This document shows positions 14,000 to 26,475 of a DNA stretch of 64,000 nt, one piece after another. Source of the stretch: Antedon mediterranea (taxonomy: Eukaryota; Echinodermata; Crinoidea; Comatulida; Antedonidae); assembly GCF_964355755.1 (NCBI RefSeq), contig NC_092676.1, positions 19,576,288 to 19,640,287 of the forward strand, in the 5' to 3' direction. A program made the position numbers and the translations under genes. Positions within the stretch are counted from its first letter, which is position 1. Every line of letters starts with the position of its first letter. The notes below the pieces were generated by a model. The model was not told the DNA's origin and did not search any database. It saw nothing but the letters and a program-made list of their open reading frames with translations.

Positions 14000-15138
14000 A
14001 AACACATACAGTACACATAGAAACACATACAGTACACATAGAAACACATACAGTACACATAGAAACACATACAGTACACATAGAAACACATACAGTACAC
14101 ATAGAAACACATAGAGTACACATAGAAACACATAGAGTACACATAGAAACACATAGAGTACACATAGAAACACATAGAGTACACATAGAAACACATACAG
14201 TACACATAGAAACACATACAGTACACATAGAAATACATACAGTACACATAGAAACACATACAGTACACATAGAAACACATACAGTACACATAGAAACACA
14301 TACAGTACACATAGAAACACATACAGTACACATAGAAACACATACAGTACACATAGAAACACATACAGTACACATAGAAACACATAAAAACACATACAGT
14401 ACACATAGAAACACATACAGTACACATAGAAACACATACAGTACACATAGAAACACATACAATACACATAGAAACACATACAGTACACATAGAAACACAT
14501 ACAGTACACATAGAAACACATACAGTACACATAGAAACACATACAGTACACATAGAAACACATACAGTACACATAGAAACACATACAGTACACATAGAAA
14601 CACATACAGTACACATAGAAACACATACAGTACACATAGAAACACATACAGTACACATAGAAACACATACAGTACACATAGAAACACATACAGTACACAT
14701 AGAAACACATACAGTACACATAGAAACACATACAGTACACATAGAAACACATACAGTACACATAGAAACACATACAGTACACATAGAAACATATACAGTA
14801 CACATAGAAACACATACAGTACACATAGAAACACATACAGTACACATAGAAACACATACAGTACACATAGAAACACATACAGTACACATAGAAACACATA
14901 CAGTACACATAGAAACACATACAGTACACATAGAAACACATACAGTACACATACAGTACACATAGAAACACATACAGTACACATAGAAACACATACAGTA
15001 CACATAGAAACACATACAGTACACATAGAAACACATACAGTACACATAGAAATACATACAGTACACATAGAAACACATACAGTACACATAGAAACACATA
15101 CAGTACACATAGAAACACATACAGTACACATAGAAACA
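14000..15138. repeat. 21-bp minisatellite, about 54 units
   Basis: The unit is AAACACATACAG followed by TACACATAG. It repeats almost without change over 1.14 kb. Variant units cluster: four consecutive copies at about 14108-14190 read CACATAGAG instead of CACATACAG, and single units carry AAATACATAC or CATATACAG. Two length breaks, near 14385 (extra AAAAACACAT) and 14950 (extra ACAGTACACAT), shift the phase. Because 21 is divisible by three, long frames stay open on both strands (for example repeats of Thr-Val-His-Ile-Glu-Thr-His). These are by-products and not genes. Confidence 0.97.
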
Positions 15139-15199
15139 TCTGATATAGAGAAAACTTGTTTAAAAAATTAAAGTGTTCTAATATTTCTAAAGCATGTAA

Positions 15200-18100
15200 A
15201 TATTTACTGTACGAGTCTTTGGATATCTGATTGTATTGCCTTAATGTTGCTGATAGATTGCAATATATATACCCAAAAAACATTGTAAATTGACGTTGTA
15301 AAATGCATATTAAATGCTATCAATTTGAGTAATGTAACCAAACTAGTGACATTCTGTAGGAATTAAGGAGTAATGACTCAGAAAATCCTCTCTGATCTGT
15401 TGCTACTTAAGCTAATATATCTAATATAGTCTTTATCTATTTACCATATTCATATCAAATATGAATATATTATTATTAGTTTATTATAATAGTTGTTGAA
15501 AATCTGTTTAAACTATCTAGTCTTTCACCTATTGGTTAAGCATACAATTATACTGAGATTGCTGGCTTTTTGAAAAATAATCTGTCCCTATATTTGGAAA
15601 AGTAACTAAAACTCATTATTCAATCATTTATGTCGGCCTGAAGTTGTACTTATACTTTTAATTTTTAGTCTGAGAGGGTTTTTTTTCTTCATGTTTTTTT
15701 ACATCAGCAGTTGGTATTTCCTTGTTTGTACTATTCTTTCCAAGTATATGCCTACCTGGATTGAAAAACAAGAAAATCTAATTTGTTTCAAACATTCTTT
15801 TTGTTTTCAGTAGCAGGAAACCCACCCCTTGTGGTTTAAGTATTTCTTGGTAGGCCTAATAAATCAAGTTATACTTTATGAAAACCTGTTATTTCAGAAA
15901 CTTGCTTCAGCAGACAAAAATTTTGCTACATTCCCAACCAACAAGATGAAGAATAGGCCTATAAAAATAGAAAACTCATTGGTGACACTCTTGAATTAAG
16001 TCCAGGTACTAGAAAAACCACCTAGTGTGAAGTTGAACTTATTTAATAACCACATTTTATTTTCTTTAAAACTAAAATGTGATATTTTGTTTAGCTTACC
16101 ACATATCTAAACTACTGTAAACTATGTAGGACAGGTCATGTAAACTAGTACATGTCATAATGTTACTCAATTCTACATTCTATTGTTTGCCAATTTCTTA
16201 TTGTTTGGCAAAATGTTAAACCCTAAATTATCATTGTTATAAAATCGCCTTGTTTTCAATTCCAAGGATAAGTTACATTTTAGATGGGAACGATCGAATC
16301 GATCAGAGCAAATGTTGAGAAAAACAAAGACTCTTTTCATCTTTGTTGTACATGGTTTCTTTTTGTTCTTTTGTTACTTTTTCGCTTTTTTCCTTCTATT
16401 TTACACTTTCTGCTCTATTCTCCATCGCATTAAAGAAGTTAAGAATTATTCATCTGGTGATAAGAAACATAACCTGTACTTTTGTGTAGTTTCAGCTACT
16501 CTAAAAAATGTAGATAGAATACCAGAGCAGAAACAGACCATCGGTTTGGTCGTGCAAGTATTTATTGATAAAAAAACTAAGAAAAGTACCTTCAACTATA
16601 CATATTTTGGAAAACCAAGATAGAGCACTGCTTAAACAATAATTTAAGAATATGTGTGAAAGAGACTTCATAAGATTAAGAAGAATACCAAGAATCAACA
16701 ATAAACAGTTTATATGTTTGATCATGGAGAAATAGTTTCTCCATGGTTTTATCTTTCTTAAATACTAAAATAAAACAAAAATCATACTAACTTGAGCAAT
16801 TTATATTTAAATTGGTTAATTTGTTTATTAATCATGTAATTAACATGTTAATAAATGTCCTTGTGAAGTTTACATAGTTGTACAACTTTCCTAATCACAT
16901 TTTTCTCTTTCGTTTTTGCTTCCCATATATTAAATTCCTTTATTTCCTTATTTAATCAGTCATTCACACTTTCTGTATTATTACATAGTTCTGTTTATGT
17001 CAACTGTTGTAATCCGTGGCTAATCTGCCTGTACCTATATAACATTCAATTAGTCAATTCTGGTACTGTATCACATCACTTGACTATGATTCTGGGCAAA
17101 TTTAGGTCACATGTGAAACATGTGAAGCCTGTATTTATATAGACAATAAACCCATAACCTAACTTTCCATGGTACAGATATCACACATGAAACAAAATTT
17201 GTCTAATATGTATATAAATATGGAATTCGTCTATATGATAATAGACAAATGTTGTTGTCAAGATTTTAATCAAACGCAATTTAATTTACATATATATTTT
17301 CTCTATCTTTTGGTTACATTAATTCGCCAAGTAGGTTACGTGTTTATATCAAATCATCTATGAATTATCTTTTTAATGTGAGGCCTTGCAAAATGTTACA
17401 CACCCTTTTTGTGCTAATCAAATTTGAGGACTTCTTCCTCTGATGCAGCTCCAGTGTGAATGCATCTATCCTTTGTGTATCTAACTTCCTTAAGTACATT
17501 TCTATATTTCTTTCCATAATTGATGTAACCTTCAATGTCTAACCCTCTTCTGACCATCACACTTGGGATCATGTTTTTTTTATTCATAATGGGTGTGTTT
17601 CTAACATTCACGTTTTTGCTCATTAATTAACTATTCTTAATATCAATTACTACAATTAATTATTTATCTTTCAACATCCATCCCACACATTTAATCGGTA
17701 TATTTAATTTGTCTTCCTTTTCTAAAGTGATATATAAGTACAGTATTTATATCTTTGATATTCAAGCATACTAGTTCTATTCATTTTTGTTGTTTTTTTA
17801 AAGTTCTTCACACTAGAAGAACTCTACATATTTTGGAAGAAAATAGAGATAAATAAGTAATATATAAATTGATAAAATGAGAGGAAAAGAGAGAAAGGAA
17901 AAAGGCCATAAAGTATATTTTTTTTACCCTATCCCAAATATTCTGTATATTAAAAAGTAAATATATTTCCATTTGTCTCTAACCATAAACTTGTATTGGA
18001 TATTCAATTTATATTTGTGACATACGTTTTCAATCCTTTGTGTTACCCTTTCTGACCCATTACTAATTACTCCCCTTCCTAAAAACAACCCTCTGTCCAC

Positions 18101-21100
18101 TGTTACATATGTCTTAACATTGTGCTATTACTGTATTCTGTAACTACTAAGTTCAGTGACTTGCGTTTGAATTGAAACATAGGCTTTGATTGTAACTGGA
18201 AGTGACAACTTAAAAGCAGCTATGTGCTGATGACCGGTGTCGTTCACTCCCTTAGTTCTTGTAAGCTTTTCTCGTAGACAGTGGAGGATGTATACTGCCC
18301 TACTTTGCGGTTCAAGATCGCAACCTTAAGACCTTTCCACTCCTGTGAATATTACTACCAGTCTTCAAAATGTCCATAGATATAATTAATTCATTTTATA
18401 ACACTTTATTTAAAGTTTTTAACTTTATCCATTTATTTTTAACACTAAATATATTTTAAAGTGATGATTATTTTACTGATTTCTCAGCAAACAAAGTAAG
18501 CTTAAACATGTCCCAGTACACTGCCCGCCTACATGTTTTTATTTTTAACACTACAGATATTGAATTAGGGCTAAAAATATATTAAATTAATTAGTAACAT
18601 CCGTAGGCATTATCTCAGGACACACAAAATAAATTACATTAATAATTATTTTAAATAAGACTAATCAAAAAAGAAATGTTATTAGGTTATAGTTGCTGAT
18701 TAATGATACGTTGTGGGTAAAGCTATACTTTAGTAGTAATTTAAAGTCAAATTTTGTATACCAATTATTTGCAACAGTAAAAAATGTTTATTTTTTTGTT
18801 AGAAATTAAAGTCTACAGAATGCAATGAAAACAAAAGACTTTTACAATATCTCTCAAAATCAGTTAAATATAATCTGAGCTTTTTTACAATTTCTACCAT
18901 CAAATAACGTCAGATTGAAATGGAAAGTAATTCTATGCAAAACAAACAAAAATCCAAAAATAGCTCTCGATATTGAATATGATTGTTAGTAACCTACAAA
19001 AGGTTAATGATTTCATTATATAAGATTCAGCCTTCAACCTTCATATTAGTAGGTTAATTTACCATCTTTATTAATTCATATTAATTATTGCAGTGAGTTA
19101 CCGACAAACATTTTTTAGAAAATAATGAATGTATTGATGGGGGTTATCTTAATAGTGTTCATCGGTTTCATCTTTGATATTCATAAACAATTGAATCAAG
19201 GCCTGGGAAAATGACTGTTCTTAGAATAGTTACAAAATAGTATTTAATAGCAAAATCAATATTTGCACATATACAGTTGTAGATATATGGCTCACATTTA
19301 AATTTTCATCTGAAAGTACAGAGTGAACCTGATGTCAAACGTGTCAATCAAATACAGACATGTTTTCTAACCTGTAGGCCTATTCATTACACACCTGAGT
19401 GTTGTTACATATGATGTTCCGGTACTTTGATTGGTTGGCAGACTATCAGCGAGCATTAGCAATGTCCTTGAATATTTTTTTTATTTCGCAATGTTATTTT
19501 TTACCATTGCATTTGCAACATTGCGCCCTCAAGGTACACATTTCTTTATCCCTTAGTTATTTATTTAGTCCTTAACTTCACCTTAAGTTTCTAAAGCACG
19601 TTCAAATAAATTAAAAGAAAAACAAGAATATTTTTTGTCATTTTTAAAAAGAAACAATTATTTTGTACTTAAGTTGTTGCAAATGGTAGTTTTACGTTTA
19701 CAATTTATTATTTATAAATAGATATTTCTTCATTTAATTTAATTAGATGTACAATTTATGTATCTTCCATCACAATTTCAATTCTAGATATTGAAAAACA
19801 AACTTCTATAAATATTACCCATAATTCAAAACAATATATAAACAATGAAAGGAGTATTTGACACTTTCACCATTAATAGCTTTCAGATGATTACTTTTGA
19901 CCTCATTTCTAGACCCCATGTTTCGGATACCAGTAACGCAGCTGTTTCAGCCTTGACCGGCCAATCCAGCCCCCAGCGAGTGGCCACATTACCCAGGATT
20001 AAGTCTATGTTCACAATGCCTGTGGAGAATACCAAAGTTAACCAGGGCTCCTCTCGTTCAACTCGGTTGCCCTAGCTAACTGACCTTTCTAAATCAGCAT
20101 TTATTGCTTTCCAGACTTAAAAAATCATGCACGGAAATATGGGTAAACTTGATAGCCTAACAAGAACCCCGTGGGGATTTACCTCAGCTATGCATATCCA
20201 GCTACAATTGGGCTTATTCAAGGAGAATATACATTAGTGAACTACTGTTAAAATCCCACAATGCCCTACCTTTCTAAGCCCCCTGTTATTTGATTAACTG
20301 CTGATGCTGTTTTGTATATGAAGTGATAAGATATACCCCATCTCAGCAGGTTGTCTGCAGAAAGAAAACCTGTTTATACTTCGTCCTTCAACTCTTCTAT
20401 TTTGGAGGTGACGTTCGCATTGAACAGAATGAAAAAATAAATTATAATATGCGAACATATTGTGAATTCAAAAAAACTGTAGAAAGCAGAAAAGAAGAAA
20501 AAGTGATTATTGTATTTTTCTTCAATATTTGTTTTATGACAATCAATAATTATTTTATGGGGATGTCAATTTTTTAGCTGCCGGCATTTTTATATACAAA
20601 GCATGCAAAATGCTATTAAATTTACAGTTCATATTTAGATATGACATTTTGAACTACCATGGCACGATACTGTCAAATTAAATAATTTATTAAAAATAAT
20701 TTTAATCAATTAATAAGTTCAAAGAAATTAAGAAAAATTATTACCATTTTAGAGTTCTTTCCACTTCCAAATTAAATTCTTTACCACAAATTTAAAACAC
20801 TCTTGGCTTTAAAATAAACTAAACTCATTTATTTACCTCAAATTTACAACCTATAGTCTTCAATAAAGTAGCTTTTTTAGCTTAATAATACTTCATCTCC
20901 TTGCTACTAGTAGATAGAGACTATTCAAATATTTTGTTATTAATTTTTAATGGCAAAAGAATAATTTGATTGACCTGCAACAAATGCCATCTGATAATTT
21001 GTTCTGACTGGGGCATATTTATAACTGAAGCATGATGATTTGAACTAATAGTACTGACTGGGGCATATTGATCAAGTAATATAACACCCGACTGTTATGA

Positions 21101-24100
21101 CAACGTTACGAAATGTGCGTCGAAAAGCACAAATTACTTCTCTATGTCATCATATACTTTCCAGCTCATTCGATCACAATCTAAAATGTCGTTGTGTAAG
21201 TTTTGAATGATCGCTTACCCTAGATATGTAAATGTTGACCTAATTGCTGCTCGCAACTTCAGCTAACTCAAATTCTTATCCGACTTTTGCTTGATTCTTT
21301 TTCGAACTGTGTTGTGGAAACGTAGCGGCTTTAATGCGTGGATCACGAGCTAACAAGTCGGTGTAACAGTGTGCTGTTACATACTAGCCAACCTATATTC
21401 ACGTCACCTGTCCTACATTCAATTTGCCATGTCCTGCTTTTCTGCTGAAAAGGTCTGCCTCCATCGCAGTAATACACAAGATTTTAGCAACAAGAAAAGA
21501 ATACTAATCGGAATACTTATCGTAAAATCTCATTGTTTTAAGCTATTAAACATGTTTATTATATTTGATATTTAAGACGTTTGGTATCATCTTCCTCATT
21601 ATACAGTATTTTATAAATATAATTGATAATTATTTTATTATTAACAATCAAAATAATAGTCGTTTATCACATTTAAAAAAACTTTTTTTCAGTAATAGAA
21701 TGTTTATATATTAGAAATATTTCCCCAATATGTAAGAGATGGGATAAATATGATTATTGACTATCATTTTAACTGTATGATATAGTCCCTTGTACAAAGA
21801 AATGTATATATAGATTATTTTAATATATAGATTATTAATAATATATACTATTTATAGATTATTTTTAATATATAGATTATATAATAAAAATAGTAGTTTT
21901 GTTTAAAACTTTAAAAAATTGTTTACCACTTTGGATAAGTTGTATTAACTTTTACAAATGAATTTGTAATCTTTTAACAATCTGGTAAGAATTATAAGAT
22001 GACGTCAGTATTATATTAATCTTCATACAGAAAGACCTTCGAAATAATTAATTTACCTGAAGAAACTAAACTGATTTCTCAGAAAACTAATATTTTAATT
22101 AAAGCTAATAGAGATACGAGCGAGGTTTCATTCAACTAACGCTGATCGTTGTGATGTAAATTTTAAATTTTCGGTTTAATCAAAGTTGAGAGTGAGGTTT
22201 CTCCATTTCTCAAGACAAGAAGAGCAAGGTCGTTTGCTTTTCTGGCATCAGGTCAGTGTGATGAGAAGAAGATTTAACTTAAGTGGCCATGAATTATCTT
22301 CAGGATGGGATTCTTCTAATTGGATGCTTACTGTCAGATGGGGCTAGGATTAAGACACAAGGATGTTGTTGTCAGCCTCATCTTCTTCACCTTGGCCTTA
22401 AAAATATTCCTAGATCAGTTTACTAACAAAACAAGCCTGGAATGAAAATATAGTATAGTGTCAAAGGTCAAGATGGGCCTAGTACAATGTCAAAAATCCC
22501 ATTTTGCAAAAAGCCATTAAAAATGATTTAGTTATTAAATTTAATATTCTGTCTGTGAGACTTAATCCTATATTTGCAATAGATTTGAACAATGGAATAA
22601 TTTCTAATATATTTTCCAAACACAATTAATTTTGTTTAATTTTGAACCTAACTTGTTTGTAGTAGAACTATAGTTTCATAACACTTTTTAGAGTGTATTG
22701 CATTGAGTACAATAAAACATCTTTGCTTTTTGAATACATTTATACTTTGTTCAAGCACCACATACATCAATGAACTTAACATTTTTAATGTAAAAATGAC
22801 TGAATGATATTCCATAATGACAAGTTTAAAAAGCTTTTTTTTTTGCTCCTTTGTGTACAATCAAGCCGATAACATTTGGCCTTCACCTATGATGACATTG
22901 TTGCATTAATTCATAGGTAGTTTCTACATCTATAAAGCCATAGGTTTTAAGGAAATGAAAACAACGCAGCCTTGGGCCACACAGGGCTCCCCAAGACTCC
23001 TCCTACCAGAGTCAGGCTTTCATACACAAGTTCAGGGCCATCTTTGTCAGGGCCAGAAGGAACAACTCAGGTTCAAGGAAGTAGCAGCAAGGTGTTCAGT
23101 CTTTCTCTTGTGTGTGGCTATCAGATGTTTTCTTGTATTTTTTTTTTTTTCATTGTGTAGTACTCCTTTATGTCTTTATAATAAACTTGTTTTGCAATAC
23201 ACATATCTGCTACCCTCTATAGTTCAATTTGTTAATCTTTCTTTTTTTATGTGAATAAAATTTATACAATCAAATTAGTGAATTTGATCATCAATCGATT
23301 GTATGTCAATGACAATACCAAATTGTATGTTTGTTACGTCAATACCAAATTGATGTTTTTTATTTTATCATATAAAAATCGTTTGTTTTTAGGATACATA
23401 TTGAACACAAATATTACATTTATTTAATAATTATTTGATTAAATTAGTTGATTGGATCAAAGTGTTTACATTATTTGATCAGAATTAAATTGCTTAATGT
23501 AGTATATTAATTATATAATAAATATGGATAAATTATAATGTTAATTTAATGTAGGCCTTACACATTTATTTAACAGTACTGTATTTTCTTGTAGGTAATT
23601 AATTTTTTTAGTAAACATCATTCTCCATCATAGATCTGGTTTTTAGGGAGTAGCCATTTAATAATGAGACCATAGTGACCTTTGTATATGAAGGAAACAA
23701 CCATTACAAATGCTTTTTAAATTCTAATGTGGGCAAAATATAGAAAACTGGGGCAAGGCATTTGCTAGCCTTCAACTAAAGGTCACTTTGTTCCAACAAA
23801 AACACTCATAAAGAGGGAGAACCTTCTGGGTTAGATACATAATAGAAGTTTCATAAAACCAGGGAAATTGCCTTTTTATTTATATAAATTATAATATTTT
23901 ATCAATTACGAACAATGAATTTATGTTATTAGAAATTCTTTTCTATTCGCTTTTAACAATAGTTTATTATTTCAGTAATATTTATGTTAATTTTATAATG
24001 TCTTTTTGTTTGGGTTTTATAGTTGACACCCCTTCGTTTGAATGTTAATGGAACAGTCCAACCTTGGCTAAAGTTTCTCTTAAACCAATCAATCAAGTCA

Positions 24101-24530
24101 TTTGACTGGCATAATCACCTTCCCTGGGCTCTGAGCCAGTGAGTTGAAACGTTCAAGGAAAATGCAAATTAGCTACGTCAGCAGCCTAAGTGCGATTCAG
24201 ACTCGTAATACAGCATGTTGGGCACTAACCCGAAATCAACCAATCGCAGTGCAGTACTGTGAGGTTATGTACTATTTCTAATGCTAGTCTATTGCTTGGT
24301 TGTAATCCTACAGAAGTTGAATGGAGTTCATAACAGCGGTTGAGTGAGGGCGATGTTTTAATCTCAGGTTTTCGTATGTGGTTTGTGTGCAAACATAACA
24401 CTTGAACTGTCTGCAAATGTCACTATGAAAAAAATAATATATATCCCTTTTAATAAATTATCTGCAAAGTTTATTCGTCTGGAAGACATGTGAATTTAAT
24501 ATTAAACAAGAAATATTCCTTGTCTACAGC
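15200..24530. other. Intronic sequence with no confirmed gene
   Basis: This is mostly AT-rich. Two islands of clearly higher GC stand out, at about 19888-20085 and 22960-23100. Each has frames open on one or both strands and splice-like edges (a CTTTCAG ends at 19887; AGCAAG|GTGTTC near 23090). I do not recognise their products and cannot choose a strand. A short hairpin (CATGGAGAAA/TTTCTCCATG) lies at about 16723-16746. Confidence 0.4.
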
Positions 24531-24534
24531 TTTT

Positions 24535-24650
24535 AGGGGGACACTTGTGAAATGAACAAGAGGCAATGTATGTTTTAACACTACGGCCAACTTCTATTAT
24601 GGGACACCCTATTAAGGGACATTTTGTTGGGTCCTAAAGGTGTCTCCTTA
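24535..24650. repeat. Interspersed repeat (GGGACACCC...TTAAGGGACA), copy 1
   Basis: The segment contains ACACTACGGCCAACTTCTAT, then GGGACACCCTATTAAGGGAC and a GTGTCTCCTTA end. It matches 31741-31845 in the order ACACTAC-GCCAACT-CTAT followed by GGACACCCCTGTTAA. The repeat family is unknown to me. Confidence 0.55.
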
Positions 24651-24720
24651 ATTTTTCATTTAATAGTTGCTCCAATGTTGCATTGATGTAAACAACACAA
24701 TTACATTTATGATAAACTTA

Positions 24721-24826
24721 GTCTATTACGTGCCTGCTTACCTAGATAAACCCGACAGTAGCTCTTTTCCACGATGTGTGAAACGGGCTACTGTCTGGTT
24801 TATCCAGGTAAGCGGCACTTATAGAC
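24721..24826. ncRNA. 106-nt near-perfect hairpin (miRNA-like or tiny palindromic element)
   Basis: The left arm (24721-24762) begins GTCTATTACGTGCC and ends GACAGTAGC. The right arm (24787-24826) begins GCTACTGTC and ends GGCACTTATAGAC. The arms pair over about 40 bp with a few mismatches and one or two bulges, leaving a loop of about 24 nt. The size and the sharp ends fit a pre-miRNA. However, the symmetry extends to flanking TA, which would also fit a very small palindromic transposon remnant. The arms do not match a miRNA I recognise. Confidence 0.45.
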
Positions 24827-25959
24827 TACCAACACCATTTTTGTGTATTTATTTTGTATTAATTAACCAAGATTACATATTTATATCCTGAATTTGTTTA
24901 TCTAACCACTACCGTTTTACAATTTAACATCACTCAAAAGTCATTGTCCTATCAACTTTAATAATAATTATATATTTAGGATAAATTATTAATATTTTTC
25001 ATATTTATGAATACAGTAATCCTTATTTTGATTATTTTTCATATTAAAATTGCAAATTTAATTTAAAAAATTTTAATATTCTACAATTTTCAAAAAAATG
25101 AATCATTAATTATCTTTAGGTTTATAAATTTATCAGATGTGGCTGGTATATCTGAACCCTGTAAAATAATAATAATAATATTTATAATTGATGGTATGTA
25201 TTCTTACTTGTTATATCTTTTTAATTTGTTTATGTTTTCATATTTATTAATTATTAAAGATTTCTTGGGTTAGTCTACCATCCAAACCTTCTGTTTCAAT
25301 AATTAAAATGTCAAAACATCTTTAATAAAATATCATTTTGCATAAATTTTTATTTATATCATTCAACTCTGTTGGTTTTGCATTAATTTATTATTATAGC
25401 TTTTAAAACATATTGTATGATGAGCCTGGTTATTCATATCTAGTGTGGTTATGCTGGGTTACTCTAGTTCAGGCTAGACTGCTATGAACTGTCTTGCTAG
25501 GCCAAGGTTGTTCATCTAGCCAGTTCTGGATTATACAACCAACCAGACAAGAATAGAACCTGAGATCATATTCATGTGAAAAAAATACAAGTCACTTTAT
25601 TAGGAGATACAAAAGAGTGGATTTATGGTATGTTTAGTCTGTCAATCAACAAATTTAAAAGGGATACAGAGGGGAAAATAGTTTTCATTGAGTTTAGTTT
25701 CGAAGTAACCTAGTTTTACTGTATAATGATTCATAATTTTCTACCAAAATATCAAACAAAAATAATTAGAATATCATTTTTATTTATTAAATATTGAGAG
25801 CAGCCTTCAATTTTAGAATCAGGGGTTTGATGGATGGGGGAACAAGAAAAAAAACATAAAATTCACTGTAAACTTCTTTACTATTGAATCAAGGACTGAT
25901 ATTAACGTCTTTGAGTCAAGCGGAGATGAGAGATTAAGAAACCTCAAATTCTACATCGA

Positions 25960-26133
25960 TTAATTTGCAATTGGCTTGTCACTGTCCACATCATATGTGA
26001 TGGTCTCGGAAAAATGCATCTTTCCAAGGAGAGGTGTTGTGGAAAAGTATGAGGGCAGGCTGTCGTCACCAACAACAAAGTAGAATGTTTCGGTTTTTGT
26101 TTCTTTGTCAAAATTGAAGTTGAAGGAGGACAT
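25960..26133 (-). CDS. Small antisense reading frame or terminal exon, unknown protein (57 aa)
   Basis: On the minus strand, ATG at 26133 opens a 57-residue frame ending with TAA at 25960. It is richer in GC than its surroundings. The product starts MSSFNFNFDKETKTETFYF and ends YDVDSDKPIAN. It is acidic, aromatic and beta-strand-like, with no signal peptide, membrane segment or motif I recognise. An AATAAA poly(A) signal lies about 175-180 bp downstream of the stop (25779-25788 on the complement). This fits a 3'-terminal exon of a gene nested antisense in the NR0B intron. A possible acceptor (ATATAG) lies about 20 bp upstream of the ATG. Its plus-strand frames are interrupted. It could be a decayed fragment. 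Confidence 0.35.
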   Translation of the reverse strand: MSSFNFNFDKETKTETFYFVVGDDSLPSYFSTTPLLGKMHFSETITYDVDSDKPIAN

Positions 26134-26364
26134 AAATAGTGGATTTGTGTAATACTATATTATATTCATTTTTGTTATTAATTTCTATAGCAACGCAACT
26201 AAACAATATTTTATTTGGAAATACTGTATTTAAAAATCTTATTTCTATGTATGACAAATGTTTTATAATTATTTCCATAGCAGTGACTTAGCTATTTTGA
26301 TTCATAAAAGACAGTTCTTGTTACTCAACACAAACTTTTGTAATGACATACTTTAGAAATTTAA

Positions 26365-26475
26365 TACGAATGCTGCAGTAGGTTGTCTTGAAAGTGCGGC
26401 AGCGGTATTGAGTAGTGCGATGGCCTTGAACGGACCCAGAAACGCCAGTCAACAAAGCCTTTACTTGTGTTATTT
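26365..26475. other. GC-elevated island, possible exon of undetermined strand
   Basis: Composition rises sharply here, and frames are open on both strands. The plus strand reads LESAAAVLSSAMALNGP. Two minus frames also read through. It lies about 230 bp from the antisense frame at 25960-26133 and could be an upstream exon of it. Frame and strand cannot be decided by eye. Confidence 0.25.

Noticed and set aside
14000-15138. CRISPR-like array
   Set aside because: The units are contiguous with no unique spacers, and the genome is eukaryotic.
13832-15283. Reading frames of about 390-480 codons on both strands
   Set aside because: They are produced entirely by the 21-bp minisatellite, whose unit is a multiple of three. 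The same array is open in several frames and both strands.
16312-16623. 103-codon frame with a hydrophobic N-terminal segment
   Set aside because: The hydrophobic part is T-rich composition. There is no motif, the ATG context is weak and nothing in the context supports a gene.
17414-18360. Minus-strand patches with protein-like frames (69 codons at 17414-17623; about 65 open codons at about 17930-18125; an exon-like WKGLKVAILNRKV stretch at about 18245-18345)
   Set aside because: They are in separate frames with stops between them and I recognise no family. Possibly a decayed element, but not supportable as a feature.
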